Shown piece by piece: positions 41,350-47,893 of a stretch of DNA of 47,902 bases. The stretch is from Enterobacteriaceae bacterium LSJC7 (GTDB lineage Bacteria; Pseudomonadota; Gammaproteobacteria; Enterobacterales; Enterobacteriaceae): positions 1 through 47,902 of the forward strand of contig AMFN01000024.1 of NCBI GenBank assembly GCA_000302695.1, read 5' to 3'. The translations under genes were made by a program, and so were the position numbers. Numbering within the stretch: position 1 is the first letter of the stretch; each line of letters starts with the position of its first letter. Below the pieces are notes generated by a model that saw nothing but the letters and a program-made list of their open reading frames with translations, made no database searches and was not told the origin of the DNA.

Positions 41350-41656
41350 CGTTCATCTCCTGTAGCCTTGATCTGGCCAGCTCAATAGCACCAGGTGGTG
41401 TTTTTTGAGACTTTTTCACAAAAGCACATAGTAGGTAGATATTTTTGCCAACTGCATATGCATATAACGTTCGCGCAATATTTTTGTCACCCACCCTTAG
41501 TTCGAAAAGCCCGCCACCCATGCTTTTGCTATGTGGCATTCTTAGCTGGCCATCTTCGCTCAGACGTTCAATCAGTCTGAACATGCGACCTCGTAACTCA
41601 TCTGGTAAGTCCTTTAGCTCATCAACAGCAGCAGGATGTGCCGTAACATTAAACAT
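41339..41656 (-). CDS. HigB/Gp49-like toxin (RelE superfamily)
   Basis: 105 residues. MFNVTAHPAAVDELKDLPDELRGRMFRLIERLSEDGQLRMPHSKSMGGGLFELRVGDKNIARTLYAYAVG is the RelE/Gp49-like pattern of ribosome-dependent mRNA endonucleases. First gene of a toxin-antitoxin operon, with GGGGGA before ATG. It would stabilise the linear plasmid by killing plasmid-free cells or act in exclusion. A run of AT-rich DNA upstream (41657-41750) must hold the promoter. Confidence 0.87.
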   Translation of the reverse strand: MFNVTAHPAAVDELKDLPDELRGRMFRLIERLSEDGQLRMPHSKSMGGGLFELRVGDKNIARTLYAYAVGKNIYLLCAFVKKSQKTPPGAIELARSRLQEMNDES

Positions 41657-41823
41657 AGTATATCCCCCTATAAAAATAATTCTACCACAGCAGAAAAATT
41701 AAAAAATAAAAAATTTCTATTAAAATAGAAAAATAAGACTAGCTTTGCGCAGTAGTGAGAGTTAAATTTGTACACATAGACGGGACGCCACCCGCCTAAC
41801 TAGCTAAAAAGACAGGAGAAGAT

Positions 41824-42045
41824 ATGAATTATAGCGGCAACGAAGAAGTACGAGACGATCTGAAAAAATTCACTGAAGCGTTATACGAAGTTTTCAGACA
41901 AGCATCAGCATTTGAGAGTCGTTACAAATGGAATAAAGGTACCTTGGTTGAACGCCTGGCCGGTACTGCGGTTGGGGATGCTAAAGATGGACTGGCTGAA
42001 ATCTATCGGAAGATTGCAGAAGTAGAGCATCAGTTCCAGGACTAA
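41824..42045 (+). CDS. Hypothetical protein
   Basis: 73 residues with AGGAGA before the ATG. Helical, acidic (EVRDDLKKFTEALYEVFRQASAFESRYKWNKGTL...GLAEIYRKIAEVEHQF). Its leader carries a short hairpin with loop ACGCCA at 41789. Unknown function. Confidence 0.65.
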   Translation: MNYSGNEEVRDDLKKFTEALYEVFRQASAFESRYKWNKGTLVERLAGTAVGDAKDGLAEIYRKIAEVEHQFQD

Positions 42046-42092
42046 TAGTAAAGGGCCGGACGCCACCGGCCCCAATAAGGCAGGAGACGACC

Positions 42093-42329
42093 ATGCATTA
42101 CCGTAAATTAAGAAATGAAATGACAGAAGAGGCCCTGGCAGTTGAGTTAGCACTACGTAACTATGTGCATATGACAATAGAGGAGATCGCAACAGTTTGT
42201 AGTATGAGCACTACTGCAGTGATGTTTATTATTGAACAAATGATGATTCATCATGTGACCCGGCGATTTTCTGATGGCGGCTACCGTTTGACAGATGAAT
42301 ATATAGCTACTCTGCGACGTGCCGCATAA
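42093..42329 (+). CDS. Small winged-helix-like protein
   Basis: 78 residues with AGGAGA before the ATG. Segment YVHMTIEEIATVCSMSTTAVMFIIEQMMIHHVTRRFSDGGYRL looks like an HTH followed by a wing. Its leader has a strong hairpin (42053-42074) with the same ACGCCA apex as the previous gene. Possibly a transcriptional regulator; unproven. Confidence 0.65.
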   Translation: MHYRKLRNEMTEEALAVELALRNYVHMTIEEIATVCSMSTTAVMFIIEQMMIHHVTRRFSDGGYRLTDEYIATLRRAA

Positions 42330-42331
42330 TT

Positions 42332-42355
42332 AATTTGGGACCACGGTCCCAAATT
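42332..42355. repeat. SopB centromere-like palindrome, copy 9 (extended)
   Basis: A 24-bp inverted repeat: the 14-bp core (42337-42350) plus five matching A/T bases on each side. It is the most extended of all copies and directly follows the stop of the preceding gene. Confidence 0.82.
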
Positions 42356-42427
42356 GCTGCTTGCAAAAAAATGACAGATTTACTATCATTTTTCTAAAGT
42401 TGGCAGAGCTACAAGCTAACGTTTATG

Positions 42428-42449
42428 AACCGCCGCAGGGCGGTTTTTT
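42428..42449 (+). terminator. Intrinsic terminator before the methylase gene
   Basis: ACCGCC / GGCGGT stem around GCAG, followed by T7. It ends the early plus-strand unit. Confidence 0.8.
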
Positions 42450-42589
42450 TGTGCCTTGAAAATGGGCGCTGCGACATGAGCCACCATGCCACAGCTCTCA
42501 CCCATGCAGCCCAGCCACACAGGCGAAACAAGGCCCATTGCTGATGCGCACCAGCAAAAAGAGCCTACCAAATAAGGCCAAAAATTTCC

Positions 42590-43651
42590 ATGCAAAACAC
42601 TGTAAATGTAAACAGTGCTCAATTAGTAAACGCTGATTCACTTCAGTACATCAAAACACTACCCGACAATAGCATCGACGCGGTAATCACAGACCCACCT
42701 TATTACAGGGTTAAATCGAACTCTTGGGACAATCAGTGGTCGTCTGTTGCAGATTACATCGCCTGGTTAGATGAATTTTTTGCAGAGTTTTGGCGGGTAT
42801 TGAAGCCTGCCGGATCTTTGTACCTGTTTTGTGGTCCACGTCTTTCGTCTGATACTGAGATATTGCTGCGTGAGCGGTTTAATGTGTTGAATCACATCAT
42901 ATGGGCCAAGCCGTCCGGACGCTGGAACGGATGTCGCAAGGAATCTCTTCGGGCATATTTTCCGGCAACAGAGCATGTGTTGTTTGCAGAACATTACGGA
43001 GCTGAAGGTTTTGCAAAGGGCAGCACAGGCTATGCGTCAAAATGCAGCGAGTTAAAAGGGCAGGTTTTCACGCCGCTGATTGACTATTTCAGGTCTGCAC
43101 GCCAGCGGCTTGGGATATCTGCTGCTGATATTAATGCGGCAACAGGCACACAGATGTGCAGTCATTGGTTTAGTAGCAGTCAGTGGCAGCTACCAAACGA
43201 ACGGCAGTATGTAGCACTGCAGGCGTTATTTAACAGCCGAGCAAAAGAGCAAGGCAGCGTTGGTTTGTCGGCTGACTATGATTCATTAAAACGTGATTAC
43301 AACGGATTAGCACAGGAATACGGTCAGTTAGTTGCTCAATATAATGACCTGCGCCAGCAGTATGAAAACTTGCGTCGCCCATTCACAGTAACGAAGAACG
43401 TACCGTTTACCAACGTCTGGACATATCCGGCAGTCCAGCACTATCCAGGCAAGCATCCGTGCGAAAAGCCGTTAGCAATGATGTTGGATATTATTGCAGC
43501 GAGCACTCGGCCCGGCGATATCGTAGCAGACTTTTTCATGGGTTCAGGTGCGACAATTAAAGCTGCGATTCAGTTAGGACGGCAGGCAATTGGCGTAGAG
43601 CTTGAAGAGGAGCGATTCAGTCAGACAGTCAGTGAGATAAAAAACCAGTAA
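42590..43651 (+). CDS. DNA methyltransferase (N6_N4 family)
   Basis: 353 residues. Amino-methyltransferase motifs: DPPY at 35-38 (AVITDPPYYRVKSNSWDNQW), and FMGSG near 316-320 with a following AIGVELEEERF, i.e. class beta order (DPPY first). The middle third (about 210-260) is a Tyr/Gln/Glu-rich coiled coil insertion. It probably methylates adenine or cytosine N in host or phage DNA against restriction. The ribosome site is weak, and a LexA-like palindrome overlaps codons 3-10. Confidence 0.88.
   Translation: MQNTVNVNSAQLVNADSLQYIKTLPDNSIDAVITDPPYYRVKSNSWDNQWSSVADYIAWLDEFFAEFWRVLKPAGSLYLFCGPRLSSDTEILLRERFNVLNHIIWAKPSGRWNGCRKESLRAYFPATEHVLFAEHYGAEGFAKGSTGYASKCSELKGQVFTPLIDYFRSARQRLGISAADINAATGTQMCSHWFSSSQWQLPNERQYVALQALFNSRAKEQGSVGLSADYDSLKRDYNGLAQEYGQLVAQYNDLRQQYENLRRPFTVTKNVPFTNVWTYPAVQHYPGKHPCEKPLAMMLDIIAASTRPGDIVADFFMGSGATIKAAIQLGRQAIGVELEEERFSQTVSEIKNQ
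42598..42617 (+). promoter_or_regulatory. LexA-like box overlapping the methylase start
   Basis: CACTGTAAATGTAAACAGTG: perfect CTGT-N8-ACAG with symmetric flanks, 5 of 8 central bases as in the consensus. It lies in the first codons, so it may be a road-block operator or coincidence. Confidence 0.45.
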
Positions 43652-43657
43652 TCACGA

Positions 43658-43681
43658 AGCCCCGCTAGCCGGGGCTTTTTT
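43658..43681 (+). terminator. Intrinsic terminator after methylase
   Basis: AGCCCCG / CGGGGCT stem, loop CTAGC, followed by T6. It separates the early region from the lysis cassette. Confidence 0.88.
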
Positions 43682-43709
43682 ATGCCCGCGCCGCGGGTGC
43701 GGCGGAGCG

Positions 43710-44015
43710 ATGCAAACAGTTATTGAATATGGAAATCCCGATTTGTGGCTCGTTCTGCTGATGTTCATCGCAGGAGCTATATCCAGCGCGCTGCTGTCTC
43801 CAGAGCCGCTTACAGCACGTCGGCTGGTTGGTGATGTGCTGCGTGGAATCATCGTGGCCATAACGCTCTGGGCATACGGCATCGCCGGGAAAGTATCAGT
43901 ATTACAACTCATCGCGCTTGCCGGACTGTCAGCTATCGCATGGCCGCACACGGTGAACGAAGTCACCCGATTCGCGCAGCGCTTAATCAGCCGGGTTCTC
44001 GGCAGGAGAAAATAA
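43710..44015 (+). CDS. Holin
   Basis: 101 residues with GGCGGAG before the ATG. Three membrane helices (about 12-32, 45-62 and 65-82) and a basic C-terminus (RFAQRLISRVLGRRK), a class I type pattern. First gene of the lysis cassette, directly before the endolysin. It accumulates in the inner membrane and opens at a programmed time. Confidence 0.85.
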   Translation: MQTVIEYGNPDLWLVLLMFIAGAISSALLSPEPLTARRLVGDVLRGIIVAITLWAYGIAGKVSVLQLIALAGLSAIAWPHTVNEVTRFAQRLISRVLGRRK

Positions 44016-44016
44016 A

Positions 44017-44517
44017 ATGAATTACGGACTGCTCAGAAAGCAGGACGCGGTAGCGTATGCACGCGCAGCCTGCGATGTCATCGGTCATGGGAAGGGCAAT
44101 CATGCTGTCCCGTTGCTTGTTGAGACGGCGGCAGCAGAAACGTTGCTGGGTGATTATAAAGACCCCACTCCAACAAGCGCTGGTACTGGTTTAACGCAAG
44201 TCGATCAGGGGACGTTCGAATGGCTGCGTACACGTTATCTCAACACCACGATAGCGAAAAATCTGTTGAAAGAGTTCGGCATTGATTTAAGCCGAACTGC
44301 GTATCAGGAGCTGCGTACATCGCCGCTGCTGGCGATGATTTTTTGCCGACTCCGATACCTCGTTGTATCTGCTGCTATCCCGGCAACGATTGAAGAGCGC
44401 GCCGCTTACTGGAAGCAGCACTACAACACATCGGCAGGAAAAGGCACACCCGCCGATTATTTGGATAAATGCCGGCGCTCCGGAGTCAGTGAGCTTCTGG
44501 CAGGCAGCTATGACTAA
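44017..44517 (+). CDS. Endolysin (lysozyme-fold muramidase or transglycosylase)
   Basis: 166 residues, ATG one base after the holin stop. ETAAAETLLGDYKDPTPTSAGTGLTQVDQGTFEW fits a lysozyme-like fold with a catalytic Glu near residue 36-40 and a Gly-Leu-Thr-Gln-x-Asp motif. No signal-arrest sequence, so it should depend on the holin. Exact family (glycosidase or transglycosylase) uncertain. The stop overlaps the next start region. Confidence 0.75.
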   Translation: MNYGLLRKQDAVAYARAACDVIGHGKGNHAVPLLVETAAAETLLGDYKDPTPTSAGTGLTQVDQGTFEWLRTRYLNTTIAKNLLKEFGIDLSRTAYQELRTSPLLAMIFCRLRYLVVSAAIPATIEERAAYWKQHYNTSAGKGTPADYLDKCRRSGVSELLAGSYD

Positions 44518-44527
44518 GGAGGCCCGC

Positions 44528-44980
44528 ATGGGTATCAAAGCTATTATTCGCGGACTGTTGTTATTTAGCGCTGTGTTTTTATTGCTCGTAGTCGCCACAC
44601 GGCCAGCACTGGCAGAGACCGGATTGCAGGATGTGATGAACTCACTGCCCCCCGGCTGGGGTGCATGGATTACTGGATGTGGCATTGTGCTGTATGCAAT
44701 TGCTCAGCTCCGGGCAGTGATGCCGCCGGCTCTGACCAGCCGAATCCCTGGACTCATCATGAAGTTACTCGACTACGTTGCTGCGAACTATAAGCACGCC
44801 AGAAATGCTGAGCAACCGAAAGGAGGTGATGCTACGAGTATCCAGCCAGGGCAGATAAACACCGATTATCGTGTGTTAGTCGAAACAGCAAAGCGGGAGG
44901 GGAAGTTGCGTGGAAGCAGTATTGAGAATGCTGGCGATCAGTCTGGAGTTGATCGTGCAGGCAGTAAAAGCCCGAAGTAG
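44528..44980 (+). CDS. Lysis-associated membrane protein
   Basis: 150 residues from ATG 44528 with AAGGAGG 5 bases before. N-terminal membrane/signal segment (IIRGLLLFSAVFLLLVVATRPALA, likely cleavable after ALA), a second hydrophobic helix (WGAWITGCGIVLYAIAQL), and a charged C-terminal tail. Between endolysin and the o-spanin-like gene, it could be an antiholin or an unusual i-spanin; I cannot decide. Its end overlaps the next ORF in another frame. Confidence 0.6.
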   Translation: MGIKAIIRGLLLFSAVFLLLVVATRPALAETGLQDVMNSLPPGWGAWITGCGIVLYAIAQLRAVMPPALTSRIPGLIMKLLDYVAANYKHARNAEQPKGGDATSIQPGQINTDYRVLVETAKREGKLRGSSIENAGDQSGVDRAGSKSPK

Positions 44981-45143
44981 AGATGAACGCCAACAGCGCA
45001 TTGAATATGCGCGCAATAACCCTACCGATTATTTGCGCCGCTTTGGCCGGGTGTATGAGCCTGAAACAGGCATCACTTCCAGCACTGACTCTGACCCCGT
45101 GTGCAGCAGAAAAGCCGACACTGAAAAGTGTGGTCCATCTTGA
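44910..45143 (+). CDS. Small lysis-cassette protein overlapping the o-spanin
   Basis: 77 residues from GTG 44910, with GGGAGGGG upstream. N-terminal hydrophobic/helical segment, then RDERQQRIEYARNNPTDYLRRFGRVYEPE, a pattern seen in small genes beside spanins in other phages. Its second half overlaps the o-spanin-like frame, so the two share about 160 bases in different frames. Candidate i-spanin or accessory. Confidence 0.5.
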   Translation: MEAVLRMLAISLELIVQAVKARSRDERQQRIEYARNNPTDYLRRFGRVYEPETGITSSTDSDPVCSRKADTEKCGPS

Positions 45144-45231
45144 TGGGCATTTCATTTTAACGGACGCAGAGATGGGTCAGTTAACAGGCTATATCGCAGC
45201 CCTGGAAGAGGGTTGCGTGGCTCAAGATTAG
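44983..45231 (+). CDS. Rz1-like outer-membrane spanin (lipoprotein)
   Basis: 82 residues (ATG 45007 is an alternative start giving a shorter signal). MRAITLPIICAALAGC has a lipobox (ALAGC), with Cys24 as the lipidated residue in the longer form, followed by a short periplasmic stretch with Pro and a Cys. Position after endolysin and overlap with another small frame match o-spanins. Expected to join an i-spanin partner to fuse the membranes at lysis. Confidence 0.65.
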   Translation: MNANSALNMRAITLPIICAALAGCMSLKQASLPALTLTPCAAEKPTLKSVVHLDGHFILTDAEMGQLTGYIAALEEGCVAQD

Positions 45232-45241
45232 GAATAGGGAA

Positions 45242-45541
45242 ATGAAAATTTTTATCTCAGGGCCAATGACAGGCTATGAGGATTTCAACCGGAAAAAATT
45301 CAATGCTGAAGCAGCAAGATTGACCAGACACGGACATATTGCATTAAATCCAGCAGGGTTACCAGACGGCTTGAGTGAGCGTGATTACATAGACATCTGT
45401 ATGACGATGCTGAGTTGTGCAGATGGGATACTGATGTTGTCAGGCTGGGAGAGTTCAGCAGGAGCAACAACAGAATATCATTATGCATACAGGGCGGGCA
45501 TGCCTGTTTATAGTGAAATCAATTATCCGCAAAGAGATTAG
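45242..45541 (+). CDS. DUF4406 protein (nucleoside deoxyribosyltransferase-like fold)
   Basis: 99 residues with GGAATAGGG upstream. KIFISGPMTGYEDFNRKKFNAEAARLTRHGHIALNPAGLP and SCADGILMLSGWESSAGATTEYHYAYRAGMPVY are the signature of DUF4406, a small Rossmann-like family common in phages and related to nucleoside 2-deoxyribosyltransferases. Substrate unknown. Unusual within a lysis region. Confidence 0.85.
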   Translation: MKIFISGPMTGYEDFNRKKFNAEAARLTRHGHIALNPAGLPDGLSERDYIDICMTMLSCADGILMLSGWESSAGATTEYHYAYRAGMPVYSEINYPQRD

Positions 45542-45564
45542 AGTAGCGGATTTAGGAGTAATTT

Positions 45565-46437
45565 ATGGGTTTTTTTGTGAAAAACTCAGTTATATTAGGA
45601 GTGCCAAAATTTCAATTAGATTTTAGTGATATAGACTTTACTAAACCAAATTTGGATAGGCGTGTATATTACATTCGCCCAGGAAATTTAATATATATCG
45701 ATGCGGGCGGATTAAAATTAGCTAACGATAATGTTTGGCCTCTTGAGTGGCAGAACGGATTGCCGGTAGGACGACATGAACCTGAGCCACAACGAACAAA
45801 CAAAATAATTGATAGCCGTGTAACAGGGTCAGGCTGGCGTTCATATAATGCTGATATATCCGGGAAAATAATAGCACCTGACGGGAGTGAAACCAGATTG
45901 ATTAAAAAGTCGGTAGCGACATCTGATGGAGGCATGTATCAGACGCGTGCTCTGTTCGGCATGGAGTTTCCGATTACATTGTCTGTCTACGGTAAATCAG
46001 CAGGCGTGTTCGCGGTTTACGCAGAGAATACCGGCGCAGCAAATCAGATAATTTTTCGTAACGCTGCGGAATGGCAGTACGCGACAAAAACAATCCCTGC
46101 TGATGCTGCAAATGCAAACTACAACGGCACGGTCGTTATTTACAGCAACTCTGAAACACTATTGGGTGATGCATTTGCGGGCTGGGCAGTTCAGGCAGAG
46201 ACGGGAACATTTGCAACGTCTCCGATACTGACTGGCACGGCTGGGGCAACCCGCGCAGAGCCAATAGCGAAAATTAAAAATCCTGGCGGCCAGGCCACTG
46301 CTATACGCATCCACTACACTGACGGCACGCATACAGAGATTGCAGCAGTGAATGGTGGCGATTTCGATATACCGAAATCTACGCGGCAATGGACTACGCG
46401 CTACATCACACGCGTTCAATACGGCAGAGGGTTCTGA
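45565..46437 (+). CDS. Putative virion or fibre-like protein
   Basis: 290 residues with TTTAGGAGT before the ATG. Beta-rich: it has an N-terminal FFVKNSVILGVPKFQLDFSDIDF, a central carbohydrate-binding-like domain (TNKIIDSRVTGSGWRSYNADISGKIIAPDGSETRLIKKS...), and a C-terminal Ser/Thr/Gly-rich end. No known fibre motif. It starts a short operon with the next two genes. Likely an adsorption or capsid accessory protein; AT-rich start suggests recent exchange. Confidence 0.65.
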   Translation: MGFFVKNSVILGVPKFQLDFSDIDFTKPNLDRRVYYIRPGNLIYIDAGGLKLANDNVWPLEWQNGLPVGRHEPEPQRTNKIIDSRVTGSGWRSYNADISGKIIAPDGSETRLIKKSVATSDGGMYQTRALFGMEFPITLSVYGKSAGVFAVYAENTGAANQIIFRNAAEWQYATKTIPADAANANYNGTVVIYSNSETLLGDAFAGWAVQAETGTFATSPILTGTAGATRAEPIAKIKNPGGQATAIRIHYTDGTHTEIAAVNGGDFDIPKSTRQWTTRYITRVQYGRGF

Positions 46438-46644
46438 TGATGCAGTATTTAAAATTCCCTGATGAGTCATCAGCGCAGAAGTTGACGGGATGGTGGTCTA
46501 ACAATACTGGGTGGCCACACCCTAGATCAGAATTACAAATCGCAGTACGCGGAACATCACATTGATGTTTTGTACGGAACGATACCAGATACCGCACAAA
46601 AATATGTAGTGAAACCAGTAAAACCGGAATTTGTCCTGGCATGA
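46437..46644 (+). pseudogene. Frameshifted small tail-associated gene
   Basis: From ATG 46437 the frame reads MMQYLKFPDESSAQKLTGWWSNNTG and then stops at 46562. The +1 frame, open from 46486, continues with GHTLDQNYKSQYAEHHIDVLYGTIPDTAQKYVVKPVKPEFVLA to 46644. Removing one G from GGG (46509-46511) joins both parts into one protein of the YLKFPDE...HTLD...VLYG type found in lambdoid phages. A sequencing error, a true mutation or +1 frameshifting are all possible. Confidence 0.65.
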
Positions 46645-46650
46645 GGTCGT

Positions 46651-46887
46651 ATGAGTAAAACCGTCCCAGTAATAGCGTCAGTAGATGGTTGGCTAAAAAT
46701 TGATTTAAAACCGGGGGCTCTACTTCAGCCGCTGGATGGAGCCATCTACTGGACAGCAACAGATCCAGGATCGGGGGTCGCCTATGCAACGCACATTGGC
46801 TCTGAAACAATAAATGCAATCTCAGATGAAACAATATGGATTCGAGCTATCGGTCTATGCGATGTCAACATAGCGTTGACACAATAG
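46651..46887 (+). CDS. Hypothetical protein
   Basis: 78 residues (MSKTVPVIASVDGWLKIDLKPGALLQPLDGAIYWTATDPGSGVAYATHIGSE...). Beta-rich, with YWTATDPGSG and ETIWIRAIG. The adjoining frameshifted gene and the fibre-like gene suggest a joint role in the virion. A centromere-like palindrome starts 7 bases after the stop. Confidence 0.65.
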   Translation: MSKTVPVIASVDGWLKIDLKPGALLQPLDGAIYWTATDPGSGVAYATHIGSETINAISDETIWIRAIGLCDVNIALTQ

Positions 46888-46893
46888 TTAATA

Positions 46894-46909
46894 TGGGACC
46901 ACGGTCCCA
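46894..46909. repeat. SopB centromere-like palindrome, copy 10
   Basis: Exact TGGGACCACGGTCCCA, 7 bases after the stop of the preceding gene and the last copy before the right end. Confidence 0.82.
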
Positions 46910-47066
46910 GCGTGGTTCGTCGCCGTCATCCTGTATTAGCAGAGACCTCATGACCAGAGAGAGCGTGCAGGATGAATCAGTAACGGACAATACCATGTTC
47001 ATTAGCGGCAACGTCAGCCGTGGTAGAAGAAGCGGCGTGACTCCGAGAGAGAGCGGAAATGCATAC
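46910..47066 (+). other. Non-coding stretch, possible small RNA
   Basis: No supported gene between 46888 and 47116. A 92-codon frame exists, but it runs through the palindrome and the terminator and ends in YRLPQAAFF, a string produced by terminator sequence. The segment ends in a strong terminator and could produce an RNA, but no promoter is evident. Confidence 0.4.
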
Positions 47067-47090
47067 AGGCTGCCACAGGCAGCCTTTTTT
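47067..47090 (+). terminator. Intrinsic terminator
   Basis: Perfect GGCTGCC / GGCAGCC stem with loop ACA, followed by T6. Confidence 0.85.
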
Positions 47091-47116
47091 ATAATAGTAA
47101 AAGAGGGAGACTAATA

Positions 47117-47314
47117 ATGGGTAACATTATTAATAACAGGGATTCTCTGAACGGAACGGTAGTTGCATTAAGCAGCACCACACCAGCACAGGATACACTC
47201 CGAGAATGGTTGGTAAAAAATTATGTTGATCATCAAGACATGATGGAAATGGCAGTAAAGGCAGCAAAAGTAATCAATGCTGCGTTTGGTGAACTGGATG
47301 CCTCCACGCGCTAA
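47117..47314 (+). CDS. Hypothetical protein upstream of HNH
   Basis: 65 residues with AGAGGGAGA before the ATG. Helical, with a LREWLVKNYVDHQDMMEMAVKAAKVINAAFGE helix pair. It overlaps the HNH gene by 17 bases, so the three genes 47117-47857 form one coupled unit near the cos end. Function unknown. Confidence 0.65.
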   Translation: MGNIINNRDSLNGTVVALSSTTPAQDTLREWLVKNYVDHQDMMEMAVKAAKVINAAFGELDASTR

Positions 47315-47660
47315 ACGTCCGTGCCGGCATCGCGGATGCGCGTTAGTAACTAATGATGATAGCGGTTACTGCGATGCGCATAAACAAGACCATGCGAGCG
47401 ATGGCTGGCAAAGATATCAGCAAGGTAAAAGCAGACAGGAGCGTGGGTATGGGCGGTCATGGGAAATCCGGCGAGTCCTGATACTGCAACGTGATAAATA
47501 CATTTGCCAGGAATGTCGGCGCAAAGGAATCGCTACACGCGCGAGCACCGTCGACCATGTCATCGCTAAGGCACACGGTGGAACAGATGACGATGACAAT
47601 TTGGAGTCACTGTGCTGGCCATGTCATAGGACGAAGACCGGTAAGGAGCGTATCCGATGA
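47298..47660 (+). CDS. HNH endonuclease near cos
   Basis: 120 residues from ATG 47298. Typical HNH fold: N-terminal Cys/His cluster (C9, C14, C25, H28), then RDKYICQECRRKG (C70, C73), TVDHVIAKAHGG (D86, H87), N101 and CWPCHRTKT (C106, C109, H110). HNH proteins beside cos in HK97-like phages stimulate terminase cutting and DNA packaging. The stop overlaps the next ATG (ATGAG). Confidence 0.93.
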   Translation: MPPRAKRPCRHRGCALVTNDDSGYCDAHKQDHASDGWQRYQQGKSRQERGYGRSWEIRRVLILQRDKYICQECRRKGIATRASTVDHVIAKAHGGTDDDDNLESLCWPCHRTKTGKERIR

Positions 47661-47857
47661 GCTATACACGTTGTACCTATTGTGGTTCACATTTGCACAC
47701 GGTCGCTAACTGCCCTAAGACGTGGAGCGGTTCATCACGCCGATCCAGCCTGCGTTGTAGCTATTGTGGAAAGTCCGGGCACAACTCAAATGCTTGCCCT
47801 CACAACGCGAGCAGCGGTTGCAGGCGCAGCCTGAGCGATGACTTCTACCTCGATTGA
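47657..47857 (+). CDS. Two-zinc-knuckle protein at the right end
   Basis: 66 residues. Two retroviral-type CCHC knuckles, both C-x2-C-x4-H-x4-C: Cys6-Cys9-His14-Cys19 and Cys34-Cys37-His42-Cys47. The surrounding residues are basic (SGSSRRSSLR), as in nucleic-acid-binding knuckles. It overlaps the HNH gene by 4 bases and is the last gene before cos. Likely binds single-stranded DNA or RNA; a packaging or cos-cleavage role is inference. Confidence 0.75.
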   Translation: MSYTRCTYCGSHLHTVANCPKTWSGSSRRSSLRCSYCGKSGHNSNACPHNASSGCRRSLSDDFYLD

Positions 47858-47893
47858 GCCGGGGCAGCAGGGTGGTGCTGGCGACAGGGGGTA

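Noticed and set aside
46836-47114. 92-codon ORF ending YRLPQAAFF
   Set aside because: It crosses a centromere-like palindrome and an intrinsic terminator; the ending is an artefact of terminator sequence and the start lies inside another gene.
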